From positions 62,001 through 126,000 of the forward strand of contig CAUSKK010000004.1 in the NCBI GenBank assembly GCA_963532425.1: DNA of 64,000 nt. The letters run 5' to 3'. A program made the position numbers and the translations under genes. The DNA comes from CAUSKK01 sp963532425. Its GTDB lineage: Bacteria > Pseudomonadota > Gammaproteobacteria > Cardiobacteriales > Cardiobacteriaceae. Each line of letters begins with the position of its first letter. Positions within the stretch are counted from its first letter, which is position 1. Below are positions 26,502-35,900 of this stretch, piece by piece. The notes under the pieces are model-generated. The model saw nothing but the letters and a program-made list of their open reading frames with translations, was not told the DNA's origin and did no database searches.

Positions 26502-26929
26502 AGCGCTTCCTCCAGATGCCGTTGAATGGCCATGAGCAGCCTAAATTCGTCGGCCGGATTGAGGCCCAGCAGCGGCCGGGCCGGGAAGGAAGCCAAACCA
26601 AATTGCAGCCGTTCCACGCCACCAAAGTGGTGGCGGGCGGCAATGGTGGCGGCGGTGAAATAGAGGCGCAGGCCGGTACTGTCGGTTTGATAACGCAAAA
26701 AGGCATCACTGCGCAGGCGGCGCATCATCTTTTCCCGCCGCCGGCGACTGTTCTTGCGCGGAGCCCAGCTTTGGCCGTCCGGGCCAACCTGCTGGCCCAT
26801 GCGTTGTTGCTGGCTGCGGCGCAGGGCCAGCGCCAGCCGGCGGAACAGTGGCTGTAGCGAATGGTTCTGGAGCCGGTCGGCGGCCCGACCGAGGGCATCA
26901 TCCAGCATCCGGAGGTTATGGTCGCTCAT
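26498..26929 (-). CDS. P2 gpS-like tail completion / virion morphogenesis protein
   Basis: This 143-residue protein belongs to the Phage_tail_S family, needed for tail completion. LDDALGRAADRLQNHSLQPLF, GQQVGPDGQSWAPRKNSRRR and HHFGGVERL are typical. I chose the ATG at 26929, which overlaps the stop of the upstream gene (ATGA); the longer frame is not gene-like. In P2, S sits next to R before V; here it lies next to U and away from R. Confidence 0.82.
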   Translation of the reverse strand: MSDHNLRMLDDALGRAADRLQNHSLQPLFRRLALALRRSQQQRMGQQVGPDGQSWAPRKNSRRRREKMMRRLRSDAFLRYQTDSTGLRLYFTAATIAARHHFGGVERLQFGLASFPARPLLGLNPADEFRLLMAIQRHLEEAL

Positions 26930-28116
26930 CGGATACTCATCATGCGCAGCTGGCGGGCCCGGGGGCGGGCGCTGATGTTGCCGGTCAGAGTCAGTCGGCA
27001 GCGGACGGTATCGCCGCCGCTGATGGGCCGACTGTATTCCTGCCGCAGCCAACCTTCGCCCAGCGGTTCGCCATTGGTGGCGGTGCACTCCTGCCACTGG
27101 CCGTCAATTTCTAGCTCCACCTTGATTGCTGCCCCCTGTGGGACGTGGGTTTCCAGAATCACGATGGCCTTGCCAGCGCCGGCCGGAATGGCGCGACTGA
27201 CATAGGTGGCACTCTCCTGCACATCGCCTAGAGCCACAAGAGCCGAGGGATATACGATGGGCGACCGGGTGGCGCTACCCAGTAGATTGACGGCGCTTTG
27301 CAAGGTTCCGGTGGTGCGCTCATCGAGCTGGGCACTCTGGCGGTCTTGCAGCCGGTAGGTCTTCTCGTCGGCGCCGGTGAAAATAAATTGGACGTCGGTT
27401 TCGGCACCGGTGCGTTCCACCTCGGCCATCAGATATAAATCCGAGGCGTTGTTGCAGACCAGTTCATTGAGGGGGAAGCGCTTCTCGGTGCTGGTAAATT
27501 CAGCGCCGTAGAGCCGGAAACTTAGGTCGGCGTTGTTGTGCGGCGTCCAGGTGCTGGCATTCGATGAGGACAGCATGACACCGACGGTGTAGCCCTGTTC
27601 GGTAACGTAGCGCTGCTGGTGGCGGTCATACTGGCCCACTTCAGCTATCCAGATGCTGTGCTGGGCATCATCGGTCAGAACCACAATGGCATATTCCTGC
27701 AGCGCTTCTAGCCACAGCGGCACCGGGAAATTAAAGACCGTTTCACCATCGCGGTTGAGCTGGTCGGCGTTGAGACGAGTGCTGGCCAGAACGGTTCCGG
27801 TGGGCAGGCCGGTGGCGGTGGTGCGAATCTGCACGGTTACGGGTTTGGTGCCAATGTCAGCAAACCAGAGGCCGACGCCGGCAATGTGGCGACCTTCGGT
27901 CAGCAGTGTGAAGGTTTGGGCCAGTGGGTCGTAACGCTCCACCACGGTAACTAGCCGCCGCTCTTCCACGGTGATGGTACCCCGGCCGATGAATTGGCCG
28001 AGGCCGCGCGTGCCCCGGTCGCCGATGAATTCCACCAGCTTGATGCCAGCGGGGATATTGGCCGGCACGGCAAATTTGCCGCGCACGATGCCGCTGTGGT
28101 CTGCTTGGACAGTCAT
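26926..28116 (-). CDS. uncharacterised phage structural protein (396 aa)
   Basis: I do not recognise this as a named P2 protein. It is about 396 residues and rich in predicted beta structure. TVQADHSGIVRGKFAVPANI, FTLLTEGRHIAGVGLWFADI, TTATGLPTGTVLASTRLNAD and FTGADEKTYRLQDRQSAQLD suggest repeated beta-sandwich or jelly-roll modules. The start at 28116 is set by GGAGACAAAA. It lies directly after the DUF4815-type gene and before gpS in the same operon, which implies a virion role, perhaps in the baseplate periphery or in surface attachment. Confidence 0.8.
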   Translation of the reverse strand: MTVQADHSGIVRGKFAVPANIPAGIKLVEFIGDRGTRGLGQFIGRGTITVEERRLVTVVERYDPLAQTFTLLTEGRHIAGVGLWFADIGTKPVTVQIRTTATGLPTGTVLASTRLNADQLNRDGETVFNFPVPLWLEALQEYAIVVLTDDAQHSIWIAEVGQYDRHQQRYVTEQGYTVGVMLSSSNASTWTPHNNADLSFRLYGAEFTSTEKRFPLNELVCNNASDLYLMAEVERTGAETDVQFIFTGADEKTYRLQDRQSAQLDERTTGTLQSAVNLLGSATRSPIVYPSALVALGDVQESATYVSRAIPAGAGKAIVILETHVPQGAAIKVELEIDGQWQECTATNGEPLGEGWLRQEYSRPISGGDTVRCRLTLTGNISARPRARQLRMMSIR

Positions 28117-28132
28117 TTTTGTCTCCTCATTT

Positions 28133-30085
28133 TTAAATGGGTTCGGCGGCCAGTTTGAGACCGTCAAAAATCACTTCGCGTAGGGGTTCATCGGGCAAAA
28201 ATCCCTCGAGGCGGAAGCTGATGGTCAGGGGGCGCAGAAACTCGGCACTCTTGGTGGCCACGGTACGCCGCTCTTCCCGAATGCTGCTGCGGGTGGCGCC
28301 ACCGCCACCTAGGGTGCGGGTGATGTGGGCGCCGTTGATTTGCTCGGTTTCGGTCCAGTAGTCCACCGCCGGGGTCAGTTGCACCGTGGCTGGCACCGGG
28401 TCAAAGGCGCTGTAGGGATTGATTTTGCTGATGCCGGTGCGGGCGGTCTGCTCAATGAGCACCACCGGCCGATAGGGCAGGGTCAGGGCCTGCTCGCGGC
28501 TGTCCAGCAGCTGGGTGCTGGCCCGAATGGGCAGTGTCAGAACACCATCAACGATGGCCGCCGTCTGGGCCACGCCCAAATCCCGCTGATTGTCGTTCAG
28601 GAAGGAATCCACAAAAATGCCCCGGGTGGCGGCCGGAGCATCGGCCAGTGCATCGGTACGAAGCCGTTCCAGCGCCACCAAATCCTGCAGGTCAAAAATG
28701 TCCCGTTGCATGGACTGGAGACGGCTCATGGGCACGGCCACAATGGCACTATTGCCCACTTCGGTCGGCGCGGCTAGAAACCAGCGGTGCCGTAGCTGGG
28801 CCAGCTCCAACATGCCCGATGGGGCCACCGGCGCCTTGGGATTCTGGCGGCGGGCCTGGCCCTTGATGCGGATAATCTGGCCCTCACGGTCAAGGGCCAG
28901 CAGGTCGGTGCGTGGCAGGCGGCATTGATAGTCAATCAGCACCAGACTCCCATCCACCGCCCCCTTGACCGTGAAACCGCGCTCGTCCGCGTCCAATGCT
29001 GTGGTTTGAATGATGTGCTTATAGGTAACTTGGTAAGAGCTGCCCGGCGCCGGTTCGGCACCCCCGGGCGACCAATCCAGCTGGCCGGCGGAAAAACTGT
29101 AATCGCTGCCAGCGGCGTAGCGTGTGCTGCCCTGTGCCACCGCCACAATCTCAATCACCGAGTTATCCGGCAGGCTGTCGGCAGCGCCACTGTAGCTGCC
29201 ATGTACGATGGTGGCGGTCTTCTGGGCGGTGATGTCAATCTTTTGGATACGTTCGATGGGGGCGCGGTCCACGTTGATGCGCATTTTGCCCTCGCCGTCG
29301 CCCCGAAATTGGTGGGGTTCAGAAAGTATCGAGTACAAATCCGGGTCAAAGGGCAGGCGCAGACGCCGGGCGGTGGGCAGTTCCACCTCGTGGCCATAGA
29401 CATGGGCCTTGCCCTCCAACAGCGAATAGACTTCGTTGCGACCGCCGCTGTCGGTTTCTTCGGTGCCCGTAAAAACCACGCTGAGGCCGTCGATGACATA
29501 GTGGCCGCCGTTGTTGTCGCGGTCATAGCGGGCCAGCGCGTTGGCAAAATTGCTGTGATTGGTGGGAGCCGTTTTCTGCTTGATGACTCCGTCCTCTACC
29601 TCATAGAGCCGGTAGAAGCTACCCCGGTGGCTATCGGTGCTGAGCCCCCAATTCAACTGCAACCGCAGACGGGCGGCCCCCTCCTGGTCATAGGCCCGGG
29701 TACCCTCGGCCGGGTCGCGCAAACTGGGGTCGTGCAGCGCTTCCACCACCTGCTCCTCCAGCCAGACGCCGATTTCACAGTGGCCCCGGGTGGGAACAGT
29801 CAAATCCGCTGCTGCCACGGTGCGCAAACGCCCGCGCAGATAGATTTCTGCTTCGCCGCAGCGAGTGGCTCCGGTACCGGCCTCAATGGCCACCACGCCA
29901 CCACTCTGAATGGCACCATCGCTGAAAAGACGGTCAAAGAGGCGCTTGTTCTGGTGGCGGATAATTTCCTGCATATCATTGAGTTCGGCCGCCTGCAATG
30001 GCCGGCCGGCGATATAGGCCAACAGCTCCTCTTTTTTAATGTCGCGGCGATAGTAATTCGCTAGATTAATTTCATTTTCTGCCAT
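28133..30085 (-). CDS. DUF4815-type phage protein
   Basis: This large protein of about 650 residues starts ANYYRRDIKKEELLAYIAGR and continues LQAAELNDMQEIIRHQNKRL, the hallmark of DUF4815 proteins found in tailed phages and prophages. The rest is beta-rich (FSAGQLDWSPGGAEPAPGSS, LPRTDLLALDREGQIIRIKG). The molecular role is not known; the position and size suggest a baseplate or tail appendage component. I preferred the ATG at 30085 (GGAATTAAAG upstream) to the TTG four codons earlier. It is the first gene of the leftward D operon. Confidence 0.82.
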   Translation of the reverse strand: MAENEINLANYYRRDIKKEELLAYIAGRPLQAAELNDMQEIIRHQNKRLFDRLFSDGAIQSGGVVAIEAGTGATRCGEAEIYLRGRLRTVAAADLTVPTRGHCEIGVWLEEQVVEALHDPSLRDPAEGTRAYDQEGAARLRLQLNWGLSTDSHRGSFYRLYEVEDGVIKQKTAPTNHSNFANALARYDRDNNGGHYVIDGLSVVFTGTEETDSGGRNEVYSLLEGKAHVYGHEVELPTARRLRLPFDPDLYSILSEPHQFRGDGEGKMRINVDRAPIERIQKIDITAQKTATIVHGSYSGAADSLPDNSVIEIVAVAQGSTRYAAGSDYSFSAGQLDWSPGGAEPAPGSSYQVTYKHIIQTTALDADERGFTVKGAVDGSLVLIDYQCRLPRTDLLALDREGQIIRIKGQARRQNPKAPVAPSGMLELAQLRHRWFLAAPTEVGNSAIVAVPMSRLQSMQRDIFDLQDLVALERLRTDALADAPAATRGIFVDSFLNDNQRDLGVAQTAAIVDGVLTLPIRASTQLLDSREQALTLPYRPVVLIEQTARTGISKINPYSAFDPVPATVQLTPAVDYWTETEQINGAHITRTLGGGGATRSSIREERRTVATKSAEFLRPLTISFRLEGFLPDEPLREVIFDGLKLAAEPI

Positions 30086-30318
30086 CTTTAATTCCAAGTT
30101 TAATTAATAAATCATTTCCAGATTTACGCCTATTTAATTCGGTTTTTTAATTCCAAATTTTGGCGTTATCATTAGAGCTTAATTCCATATTATTAAAGCG
30201 CTTCCTGCCATTAATAATTAATGATTAATTTCCATTTTTGGGTTAAATGGAGATCTAAAACTGTTATTAGAAATGGTCAAAAATCATAATGACTGCAATC
30301 CCAAAAACGGGAATAAAA
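30086..30318. promoter_or_regulatory. AT-rich divergent control region of two tail operons
   Basis: This 230-bp AT-rich gap separates the leftward DUF4815-S-U-D operon from the rightward J-I-FI-FII-E operon, so it must hold two divergent promoters, presumably late ones. TAATTCCA-type words recur in it, and a single AAAGCGCTTCC palindrome variant sits near 30199. No clear sigma-70 promoter stands out, consistent with activator-dependent late promoters. Confidence 0.5.
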
Positions 30319-31140
30319 ATGCAGCCAAACATCATCGAAGAACTCTCCTACGAACAGCTCCTAAGTAAGCTCAAACAAGACTTTATCGCCCGTTGGCCCG
30401 ATGAGCCCAGCCGCACCGCCTGGCGCCATACCTTGGCACTGGAAAGTGAACCAGTAGTCAAACTGCTGGAACTCCAGGCCTATGCAGCACTGGCCCTGCG
30501 CACCCGTATCAATGCGGCGGCGCTGGCCAATCTGCTGGCCTTCGCCGAACGCCGCGACTTGGACTATCTGGTTGAGTTCTACGGTTTGACCCGCCGCCCG
30601 GGGGAAAGTGATGAGGCCTTGCGCGCCCGCACCCGCGAGCGCATCCGAGGTTCTTCCACCGCCGGCCCGGCCGCCCATTACCGCTGGCACACGCTCAGCG
30701 CCGACAGCCGTATTGCCGATGCCCATGTGGACAGCCCCCGGGCGGGCTTGGTACGCATCAGCATCACCGCCAAGGATGGGCCGGTCAGCGCCGATTTACT
30801 GGCCCGGGCCCGTGAGCATATCAACCGTAAAGACATCCGAGTTCTGACCGACAGCGTCGAGGTGCGCGCTGCCACTGCCAAAACCGTGGCCATCCGAGCC
30901 CGCCTAACGCTGCTTCCCGATGCCAGCCAAGCCCTACTGGAACAGCTACCCGCCCAAATCCGCCATTTGCCGTTGGGACTGGGCCGCGACGTCAGCTGCA
31001 GCCAGCTGATTGCTCTGTTGCAGGTGCCCGGGGTGCAAAAGGTGGAATTGCTGGCCCCTACCGCCGATGTGGTGGTGGCCGATGATGAAATTGCCGTCAT
31101 TGACACGGTGGAACTGAGCTATGGCGGACGTAATTACTGA
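30319..31140 (+). CDS. P2 gpJ-like baseplate protein
   Basis: This baseplate wedge protein of the Baseplate_J/gpJ family has about 273 residues. LSYEQLLSKLKQDFIARWPD, TLALESEPVVKLLELQAYAA, STAGPAAHYRWHTLSADSRI and the C-terminal LLQVPGVQKVELLAPTADVV align with P2 gpJ. I preferred the ATG at 30319, with GGGA 7 bases upstream; an ATG ten codons earlier has no RBS. The end overlaps gpI by 20 bp. W, normally upstream of J, is on the far side of the prophage. Confidence 0.92.
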   Translation: MQPNIIEELSYEQLLSKLKQDFIARWPDEPSRTAWRHTLALESEPVVKLLELQAYAALALRTRINAAALANLLAFAERRDLDYLVEFYGLTRRPGESDEALRARTRERIRGSSTAGPAAHYRWHTLSADSRIADAHVDSPRAGLVRISITAKDGPVSADLLARAREHINRKDIRVLTDSVEVRAATAKTVAIRARLTLLPDASQALLEQLPAQIRHLPLGLGRDVSCSQLIALLQVPGVQKVELLAPTADVVVADDEIAVIDTVELSYGGRNY

Positions 31141-32005
31141 TCTGCTGCCCCGGGGCAGTACGACCCTAGAAAAAAATCTGGGCCGGGTCCTGTTGCAACG
31201 GCTTGACCTCAACGCTGAACAAATCAAAGGGCTGAAATTCAACCCGCCAGAAGGCTGGCTGGATTACCTCATCGACGAATACGCCCTGGGTGAAATCAGT
31301 CCCTACTTCAGCGATAAACGCCAGCTTATCCGCGCTGGCATTTCTTGGACGCGTATTCGCGGCACCCCGGCCGCTCTGCAACAGGCGCTGGGTTGGGTGG
31401 GCCAAGGCGGCGCTGAAATTCTGGAAAGTCCGCCATCGGCCGAACCGCGTCCCGGCGCCACCGACTACCAGCCCTACGCCCACTGGGCCGAATACCAGCT
31501 GCGCCTGGAACAGCTGCCGACGGCGGCCACCATTGCCGCACTAACGGCCGTAGCTCGGCTGGCGGCCCCCACCCGCAGTCGGCTCTGGCGGCTGATTTAC
31601 GGCTGCAACCGGGAAGTTTTCTGTCTGGACGGCACAGCACTGGGCGGCGACCTTCTCAGCGATGACAGCGGTTTCTTTCAGGCCAATTTAGGTCCGGGGA
31701 CGCCGAAGCTGTCCTTTTGCCAGCACTTTGCCCACTGGGCCGCCCGCGAGGATACGCCCACGGCCCATTGCGCCATTACGGTGATTTACAGCAGCTGGGT
31801 GAGCCGTGATGAATACGACCAGCTCTATCTGGACGATGTGGCGCCGCTCTTTGAGGTCTACAGCGCCATCAACACCGACGCCCAGCCCCGGACGGCAGTG
31901 GCCTATCAGGGCCAGATTTGGACCGATGCCCGCTGGGCCGATGCCGACAGCTGGCAAACAACCCGCGCCATTGTGCGCAGCAACTGGAACATTGACGATG
32001 ACTAA
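31121..32005 (+). CDS. P2 gpI-like tail protein
   Basis: This 294-residue protein has an N-terminal P2 gpI-type domain (ITDLLPRGSTTLEKNLGRVL, FNPPEGWLDYLIDEYALGEI, WTRIRGTPAALQQALGW). Its longer C-terminal part is not in P2 gpI. The second half repeats tryptophan-rich motifs such as SFCQHFAHWAAREDTP and YQGQIWTDARWADADSWQ. It couples J to the fibre genes, with overlapping starts on both sides. Confidence 0.85.
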   Translation: MADVITDLLPRGSTTLEKNLGRVLLQRLDLNAEQIKGLKFNPPEGWLDYLIDEYALGEISPYFSDKRQLIRAGISWTRIRGTPAALQQALGWVGQGGAEILESPPSAEPRPGATDYQPYAHWAEYQLRLEQLPTAATIAALTAVARLAAPTRSRLWRLIYGCNREVFCLDGTALGGDLLSDDSGFFQANLGPGTPKLSFCQHFAHWAAREDTPTAHCAITVIYSSWVSRDEYDQLYLDDVAPLFEVYSAINTDAQPRTAVAYQGQIWTDARWADADSWQTTRAIVRSNWNIDDD

Positions 32006-32234
32006 TGACCAAACCCGACACTACAAGTGGCCTTTGCCCCATGCCGAAAACCTCCTGAGCGAGGATGTGGAACGCCTGCGCAATGCCCTGAACAACATTG
32101 ACATCCAAACCAAAACCAACCGCGACGAGCTGGCCACCGCTTTGGCTGAGGCCAGTGCTGCTTCAGCGGCCGCCGACGTGGAAATCAAAACGGCCCTGCA
32201 GAAAACGCGGCTGCTGGCCCTGGCGGGGCTGTGA
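31998..32234 (+). CDS. small tail-operon protein
   Basis: This 78-residue protein is not recognised. The start ATG overlaps the gpI stop, and the stop overlaps the start of the fibre gene (TGATG), so it is almost certainly translated. It begins TNDQTRHYKWPLPHAENLLS and continues with a helical region EDVERLRNALNNIDIQTKTN and an Ala-rich coiled-coil-like tail. Similar short proteins sit next to tail-fibre genes in other phages. Confidence 0.75.
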   Translation: MTNDQTRHYKWPLPHAENLLSEDVERLRNALNNIDIQTKTNRDELATALAEASAASAAADVEIKTALQKTRLLALAGL

Positions 32235-33523
32235 TGACAACGCCCGCTGCCGCCCAGGAGGCGGTTAAAACCCTGCTCAAGGTTGAGCTGAAAAACAAGA
32301 AAAATGAAGAACTGATTGAACTCTGCCTGCTCTATCGGGCCCATCCAGACCTCTATCCGCTCTTTGTGAACCGCCTCAATGAGGAGCTCGGCCGCCGCTT
32401 TGGCAATGCCGAGCAAATCACCGCCGCCCCCACCGAATACAGTGTGCTGCGCCATCTGGCCAATCAGTTTCAATCGCCGCTGCCGCTGGCCATCCGGCGG
32501 TTGCAGGAAATGAGCGACAGCGTCAATCGGGAAATCTGGTTCAAGGATAACTACGCCTTCTTTGAGGAAATCCTTCGTCAGGAGGTGGTGCGCCAATGGC
32601 TCATCGCCACGCCGGAGGTGTTGGACAAATGCCTGCAGGTGCTGCGCGGTCGGATGGCGCTGGGCAATAACCTGGCCATGGCCACCCTGCTGCTGACCAA
32701 TGCCACCACCGTGGCCCTGTGGAAAAACACGCCCAATATTATGGGCATCTGGAGCTCCTGTACTCCGGGCATGCAGGTGGTGGCCAAGTCGGCCGACTTG
32801 ACCCGCTTTGCCCTTGAACAGGGCAAAGATAGCCTGCTCAGCAATCCGCCGGCCCTGTCGGTGCTGGTGCATTCGGAAACAGCCCTGCCCCTGCTGCTGG
32901 ACGACTTGGACTTAACTGAGCGGATTTTCATCCGTGAAATCGACTATGTGGCCAAGGATATTCTGGCCAGCGCCGAATTTCGTCAGCGCCTCAAGGCCAG
33001 CAAGGAGAACAGCCAGCGCTATCTGGCCAAGGAGGCCATCTTCAAGCAAATTTGCAACGATGCCGACTTCCTGGAATTTGTCATCAAAGAGGAAGCGCTG
33101 CGCGAAACCTTTATTGACCTCAACAACCTCTTCCAGAAATACAAAGGCGACATCCTCAATACCGTGTCCAATCTGGCCAATTGGACTCGGCAGAACTATC
33201 GCGGCGACCACAACCAATTCGGCAACTGGTACACCGCCAGTAAGGATAAGCCAGGATTTATCTTCGCCACTCTGGGTTCCCATTATGACTCTGGCGGCAA
33301 CTCAAACTATGGCGCCTATATGAAGCACCAGCGGGCTGATGGCAGCTGGGTTACCGCCGTAGGCCAAACAAACAGTGCCTATTATCCCAGCTCATTAAAT
33401 CCGTTAAATGCCGTCGGTTTCAACAATGCCAGATTGGATACTGCTAATTATTGGACTGGCAGTTACACCATCAGCGGCGGCTATGCCTACGTTTCCGTTC
33501 TCACTCCTCCCCCTAAACCCTAG
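32234..33523 (+). CDS. putative tail fibre protein
   Basis: This 429-residue protein sits between gpI and the fibre chaperone-like gene, the normal fibre position. Residues about 1-330 are helical with loosely repeating units (NNLAMATLLLTNATTVALWK, NPPALSVLVHSETALPLLLD, NDADFLEFVIKEEALRETFI), like the alpha-helical shaft repeats of some fibres. The last ~110 residues are Gly/Asn/Tyr-rich (FGNWYTASKDKPGFIFATLG, NSNYGAYMKHQRADGSWVTA) and probably bind the receptor. The 3' end is AT-richer than the rest, which may reflect exchange of the tip. Confidence 0.75.
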   Translation: MTTPAAAQEAVKTLLKVELKNKKNEELIELCLLYRAHPDLYPLFVNRLNEELGRRFGNAEQITAAPTEYSVLRHLANQFQSPLPLAIRRLQEMSDSVNREIWFKDNYAFFEEILRQEVVRQWLIATPEVLDKCLQVLRGRMALGNNLAMATLLLTNATTVALWKNTPNIMGIWSSCTPGMQVVAKSADLTRFALEQGKDSLLSNPPALSVLVHSETALPLLLDDLDLTERIFIREIDYVAKDILASAEFRQRLKASKENSQRYLAKEAIFKQICNDADFLEFVIKEEALRETFIDLNNLFQKYKGDILNTVSNLANWTRQNYRGDHNQFGNWYTASKDKPGFIFATLGSHYDSGGNSNYGAYMKHQRADGSWVTAVGQTNSAYYPSSLNPLNAVGFNNARLDTANYWTGSYTISGGYAYVSVLTPPPKP

Positions 33524-33531
33524 GAACAACC

Positions 33532-34155
33532 ATGAAATATCTCATCCTTGACGAGCAAAACCGCATCGTCGGCGACACCGACGACCCCAACTATCAGCCT
33601 CCGCCGGGCTGGCGTCTGACTGCCGAAATCGATCCGGCCCAGCAGCGGGCCACCATTCTGGCCGAACTGCATCAGCGCGCCGCGCCCCGACTCCAGTATT
33701 TGACTGCCCAAATCGAGCGCTGCGATGCCGCCCGCCGCCTCAGCGATGAGGCCCCCGACCCGCTGCCCCTGTTGGCTGCCCGGGAAGCGCTCTGGCGGGC
33801 TCTGGAGCGGGCCGAACGGGAACTCAACGCTCTGGAAGAGCCGGAGGCCCTGCTGGCCTACCCCCGCAATTGGGCCCCGACAGCTGCCGATTTTCCAACG
33901 CTGAGCAAAATCAGCAGTCTGGCCTTTATCCGCCGCTTCGGCATCGAGGAGCGCGAGCGCCTCAACGTGAGCCGAGCCGACCATCCGGCCCTGCACGATT
34001 GGCTGCTGCAGCTGCTGCTGGCCAATGAGGTGGATTTGGCCGACCCCACTCTAATCGCGGCGGTGCAGCAGCTGGAGGAAGACGGCCTCATTGCCAGCGG
34101 CCGCAGTGCCCAGCTGCTGACCCGGCCCAGCTATGAACAATCCCTAGAGTTATGA
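33532..34155 (+). CDS. tail fibre assembly-type protein
   Basis: This 207-residue protein follows the fibre gene by 8 bp. It starts MKYLILDEQNRIVGDTDDPN (a reading typical of fibre-associated proteins) and has a coiled coil around 60-110. The C-terminal domain LAFIRRFGIEERERLNVSRA then DPTLIAAVQQLEEDGLI occurs next to fibre genes in many phages. A fibre chaperone or attachment role is inferred. Just after it, GTTATGAAC occurs twice within 30 bp, with a near-copy between. Confidence 0.7.
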   Translation: MKYLILDEQNRIVGDTDDPNYQPPPGWRLTAEIDPAQQRATILAELHQRAAPRLQYLTAQIERCDAARRLSDEAPDPLPLLAAREALWRALERAERELNALEEPEALLAYPRNWAPTAADFPTLSKISSLAFIRRFGIEERERLNVSRADHPALHDWLLQLLLANEVDLADPTLIAAVQQLEEDGLIASGRSAQLLTRPSYEQSLEL

Positions 34156-34196
34156 ACTATTTATGAACAGAGTTATGAACAGCGAGCCCTACCACC

Positions 34197-35369
34197 ATGA
34201 GCACCGAATTTAAACACGGCGTCTCCGTCATCGAGGTGGACAGCGGCAGCCGCCCCATCCGGGTGGTTTCCACCTCCGTTATCGGTCTGGTGGCCACCGC
34301 CGATGATGCCGACGACGCAACTTTCCCGCTGAACCGTCCCGTCCTCCTCACAAACCTGCTGCACGGCATCGACAAGGCCGGCAGCCAGGGAACGCTGGCG
34401 CCCACCCTGCACGCCATCTACAAGCAGGCCAATGCCATGACCGTAGTGGTACGGGTGGCCAGCAACAGCGATGCCGATGAGCAGGACGCGCTGGTAGTGG
34501 GTACCGTCAGCGCTGGCCGTAAAACCGGCCTCAAGGCCCTGCTGGCCGCCAAGGCCGAACTGGGTGTCAGCCCCAAAATCCTTGCTGCTCCGGGTTTGGA
34601 TACCAAGGCCGTAACCACTGAATTGGTCAGCATTGCCCAGAAGCTCAACGGCTTTGTCTACGCCGGAGCCCCGGGCGAAAGCAAGGAAGAGGCGGTGCGC
34701 TATGCCGGCAACTTCGGCCAGCGCGAATTGATGCTGCTCTATCCCAAATTCACCGGCTTCAATGAGGTGGCCCGCCGGGACAGCGACATTGAGGCCACCG
34801 CCGTGGCTCTGGGCCTACGCGCCCGGCTGGACAACGAGGTTGGTTGGCACAAGAGCATCTCCAACGTGGTGGTCAATGGCGTTTCCGGCCTTAGCATCGA
34901 TGTGGATTTTGATTTCACCAGCGCTGCCACCGATGCCCATTATCTCAACAGCAACAACATCACCACTCTGGTGCGCGAGCAGGGTTTCCGTCTCTGGGGC
35001 AACCGCACTCTGAGCAGCGACCCGAAATATTGCTTTGAGACCTATGTGCGTACGGCCCAGGTGCTCAAAGAAACCATGGCCCGGGCCCACCTCTGGGCCA
35101 TTGATAAGCCGCTGACGCCGGGCCTGGCCTCGGACATCATCGCCGGCCTCAATGGCGAACTGCGCGCCCTGGCCAAAGATGGCTATCTCATCGGCGCCGA
35201 GGCCTGGTACGACCCCGACCGTAACAGCAAAGACAGCCTCAGGGAGGGCAAATTGACTGTGAAATATGACTTCACCCCGGTGCCGCCGCTGGAACATCTC
35301 AGCCTGCACCAGCACCTCACCGATACCTATCTCATTGACTTTGCCCGCCGCATTGAGGCTGGAGGTTAA
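34197..35369 (+). CDS. contractile tail sheath protein (P2 gpFI-like)
   Basis: This 390-residue tail sheath subunit surrounds the tube and contracts on infection. FKHGVSVIEVDSGSRPIRVV, STSVIGLVATADDADDATFP and the C-terminal EGKLTVKYDFTPVPPLEHLS then YLIDFARRIEAGG are diagnostic of the P2 FI family. It proves that the phage is a myovirus. FII follows after 2 bp. Confidence 0.95.
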   Translation: MSTEFKHGVSVIEVDSGSRPIRVVSTSVIGLVATADDADDATFPLNRPVLLTNLLHGIDKAGSQGTLAPTLHAIYKQANAMTVVVRVASNSDADEQDALVVGTVSAGRKTGLKALLAAKAELGVSPKILAAPGLDTKAVTTELVSIAQKLNGFVYAGAPGESKEEAVRYAGNFGQRELMLLYPKFTGFNEVARRDSDIEATAVALGLRARLDNEVGWHKSISNVVVNGVSGLSIDVDFDFTSAATDAHYLNSNNITTLVREQGFRLWGNRTLSSDPKYCFETYVRTAQVLKETMARAHLWAIDKPLTPGLASDIIAGLNGELRALAKDGYLIGAEAWYDPDRNSKDSLREGKLTVKYDFTPVPPLEHLSLHQHLTDTYLIDFARRIEAGG

Positions 35370-35371
35370 TC

Positions 35372-35878
35372 GTGCTGCCCAAAATTATTAAGGACTGCAT
35401 CCTGAGCATCGAGGGCCGTGGCTACGCTGGCATCGTCGATAACATCGAGTGGCCCAAGCTGACCCGCAAGATGGAGGAATTCCGCGCCGGCGGCATGTTC
35501 GGCCCGGTGGAAATTGATTTGGGTATGGACAAGATGGAAATATCCTTTGAGGCCCCGGAACAGACCCGGGAGGCCATCCGCCTCTTTGGCGTCTGTGGGG
35601 CCGGCGGTATCAAGCTGCGCCTCAATGCCAGCGCCGAAAGTGAGCTGGATTGCAGCAGCTACGGCATCGAGGTAGTGATGAGTGGCCGCATCCGCGAGAT
35701 TGATTTTGGCAGCCGCAAAAACGGCGACCTGCAGAAGACCAAATACACCGTTTCACTGGCCACCTTCCACTATTCCATTGACGGTCGCACCCTATTTGAT
35801 ATTGATTTTCTTAACAATATTTTCCTTATCGACGGTCGCGACGTCCTAGAGAAGCGGCGCCGCAATCTGAAAATGTGA
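35372..35878 (+). CDS. tail tube protein (P2 gpFII-like)
   Basis: This 168-residue major tail tube protein has KIIKDCILSIEGRGYAGIVD, PKLTRKMEEFRAGGMFGPVE, IDLGMDKMEISFEAP and DGRDVLEKRRRNLKM, matching P2 FII throughout. It starts with GTG after GGAGGTTAATC, six bases from the SD. The FI-FII-E order is as in P2. Confidence 0.95.
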   Translation: MLPKIIKDCILSIEGRGYAGIVDNIEWPKLTRKMEEFRAGGMFGPVEIDLGMDKMEISFEAPEQTREAIRLFGVCGAGGIKLRLNASAESELDCSSYGIEVVMSGRIREIDFGSRKNGDLQKTKYTVSLATFHYSIDGRTLFDIDFLNNIFLIDGRDVLEKRRRNLKM

Positions 35879-35900
35879 TTTCTAAAATGAGGATATAACC

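Noticed and set aside
32234..34155. Diversity-generating retroelement acting on the tail fibre
   Set aside because: No reverse transcriptase, template repeat or accessory gene is found near the fibre gene or elsewhere in the prophage.
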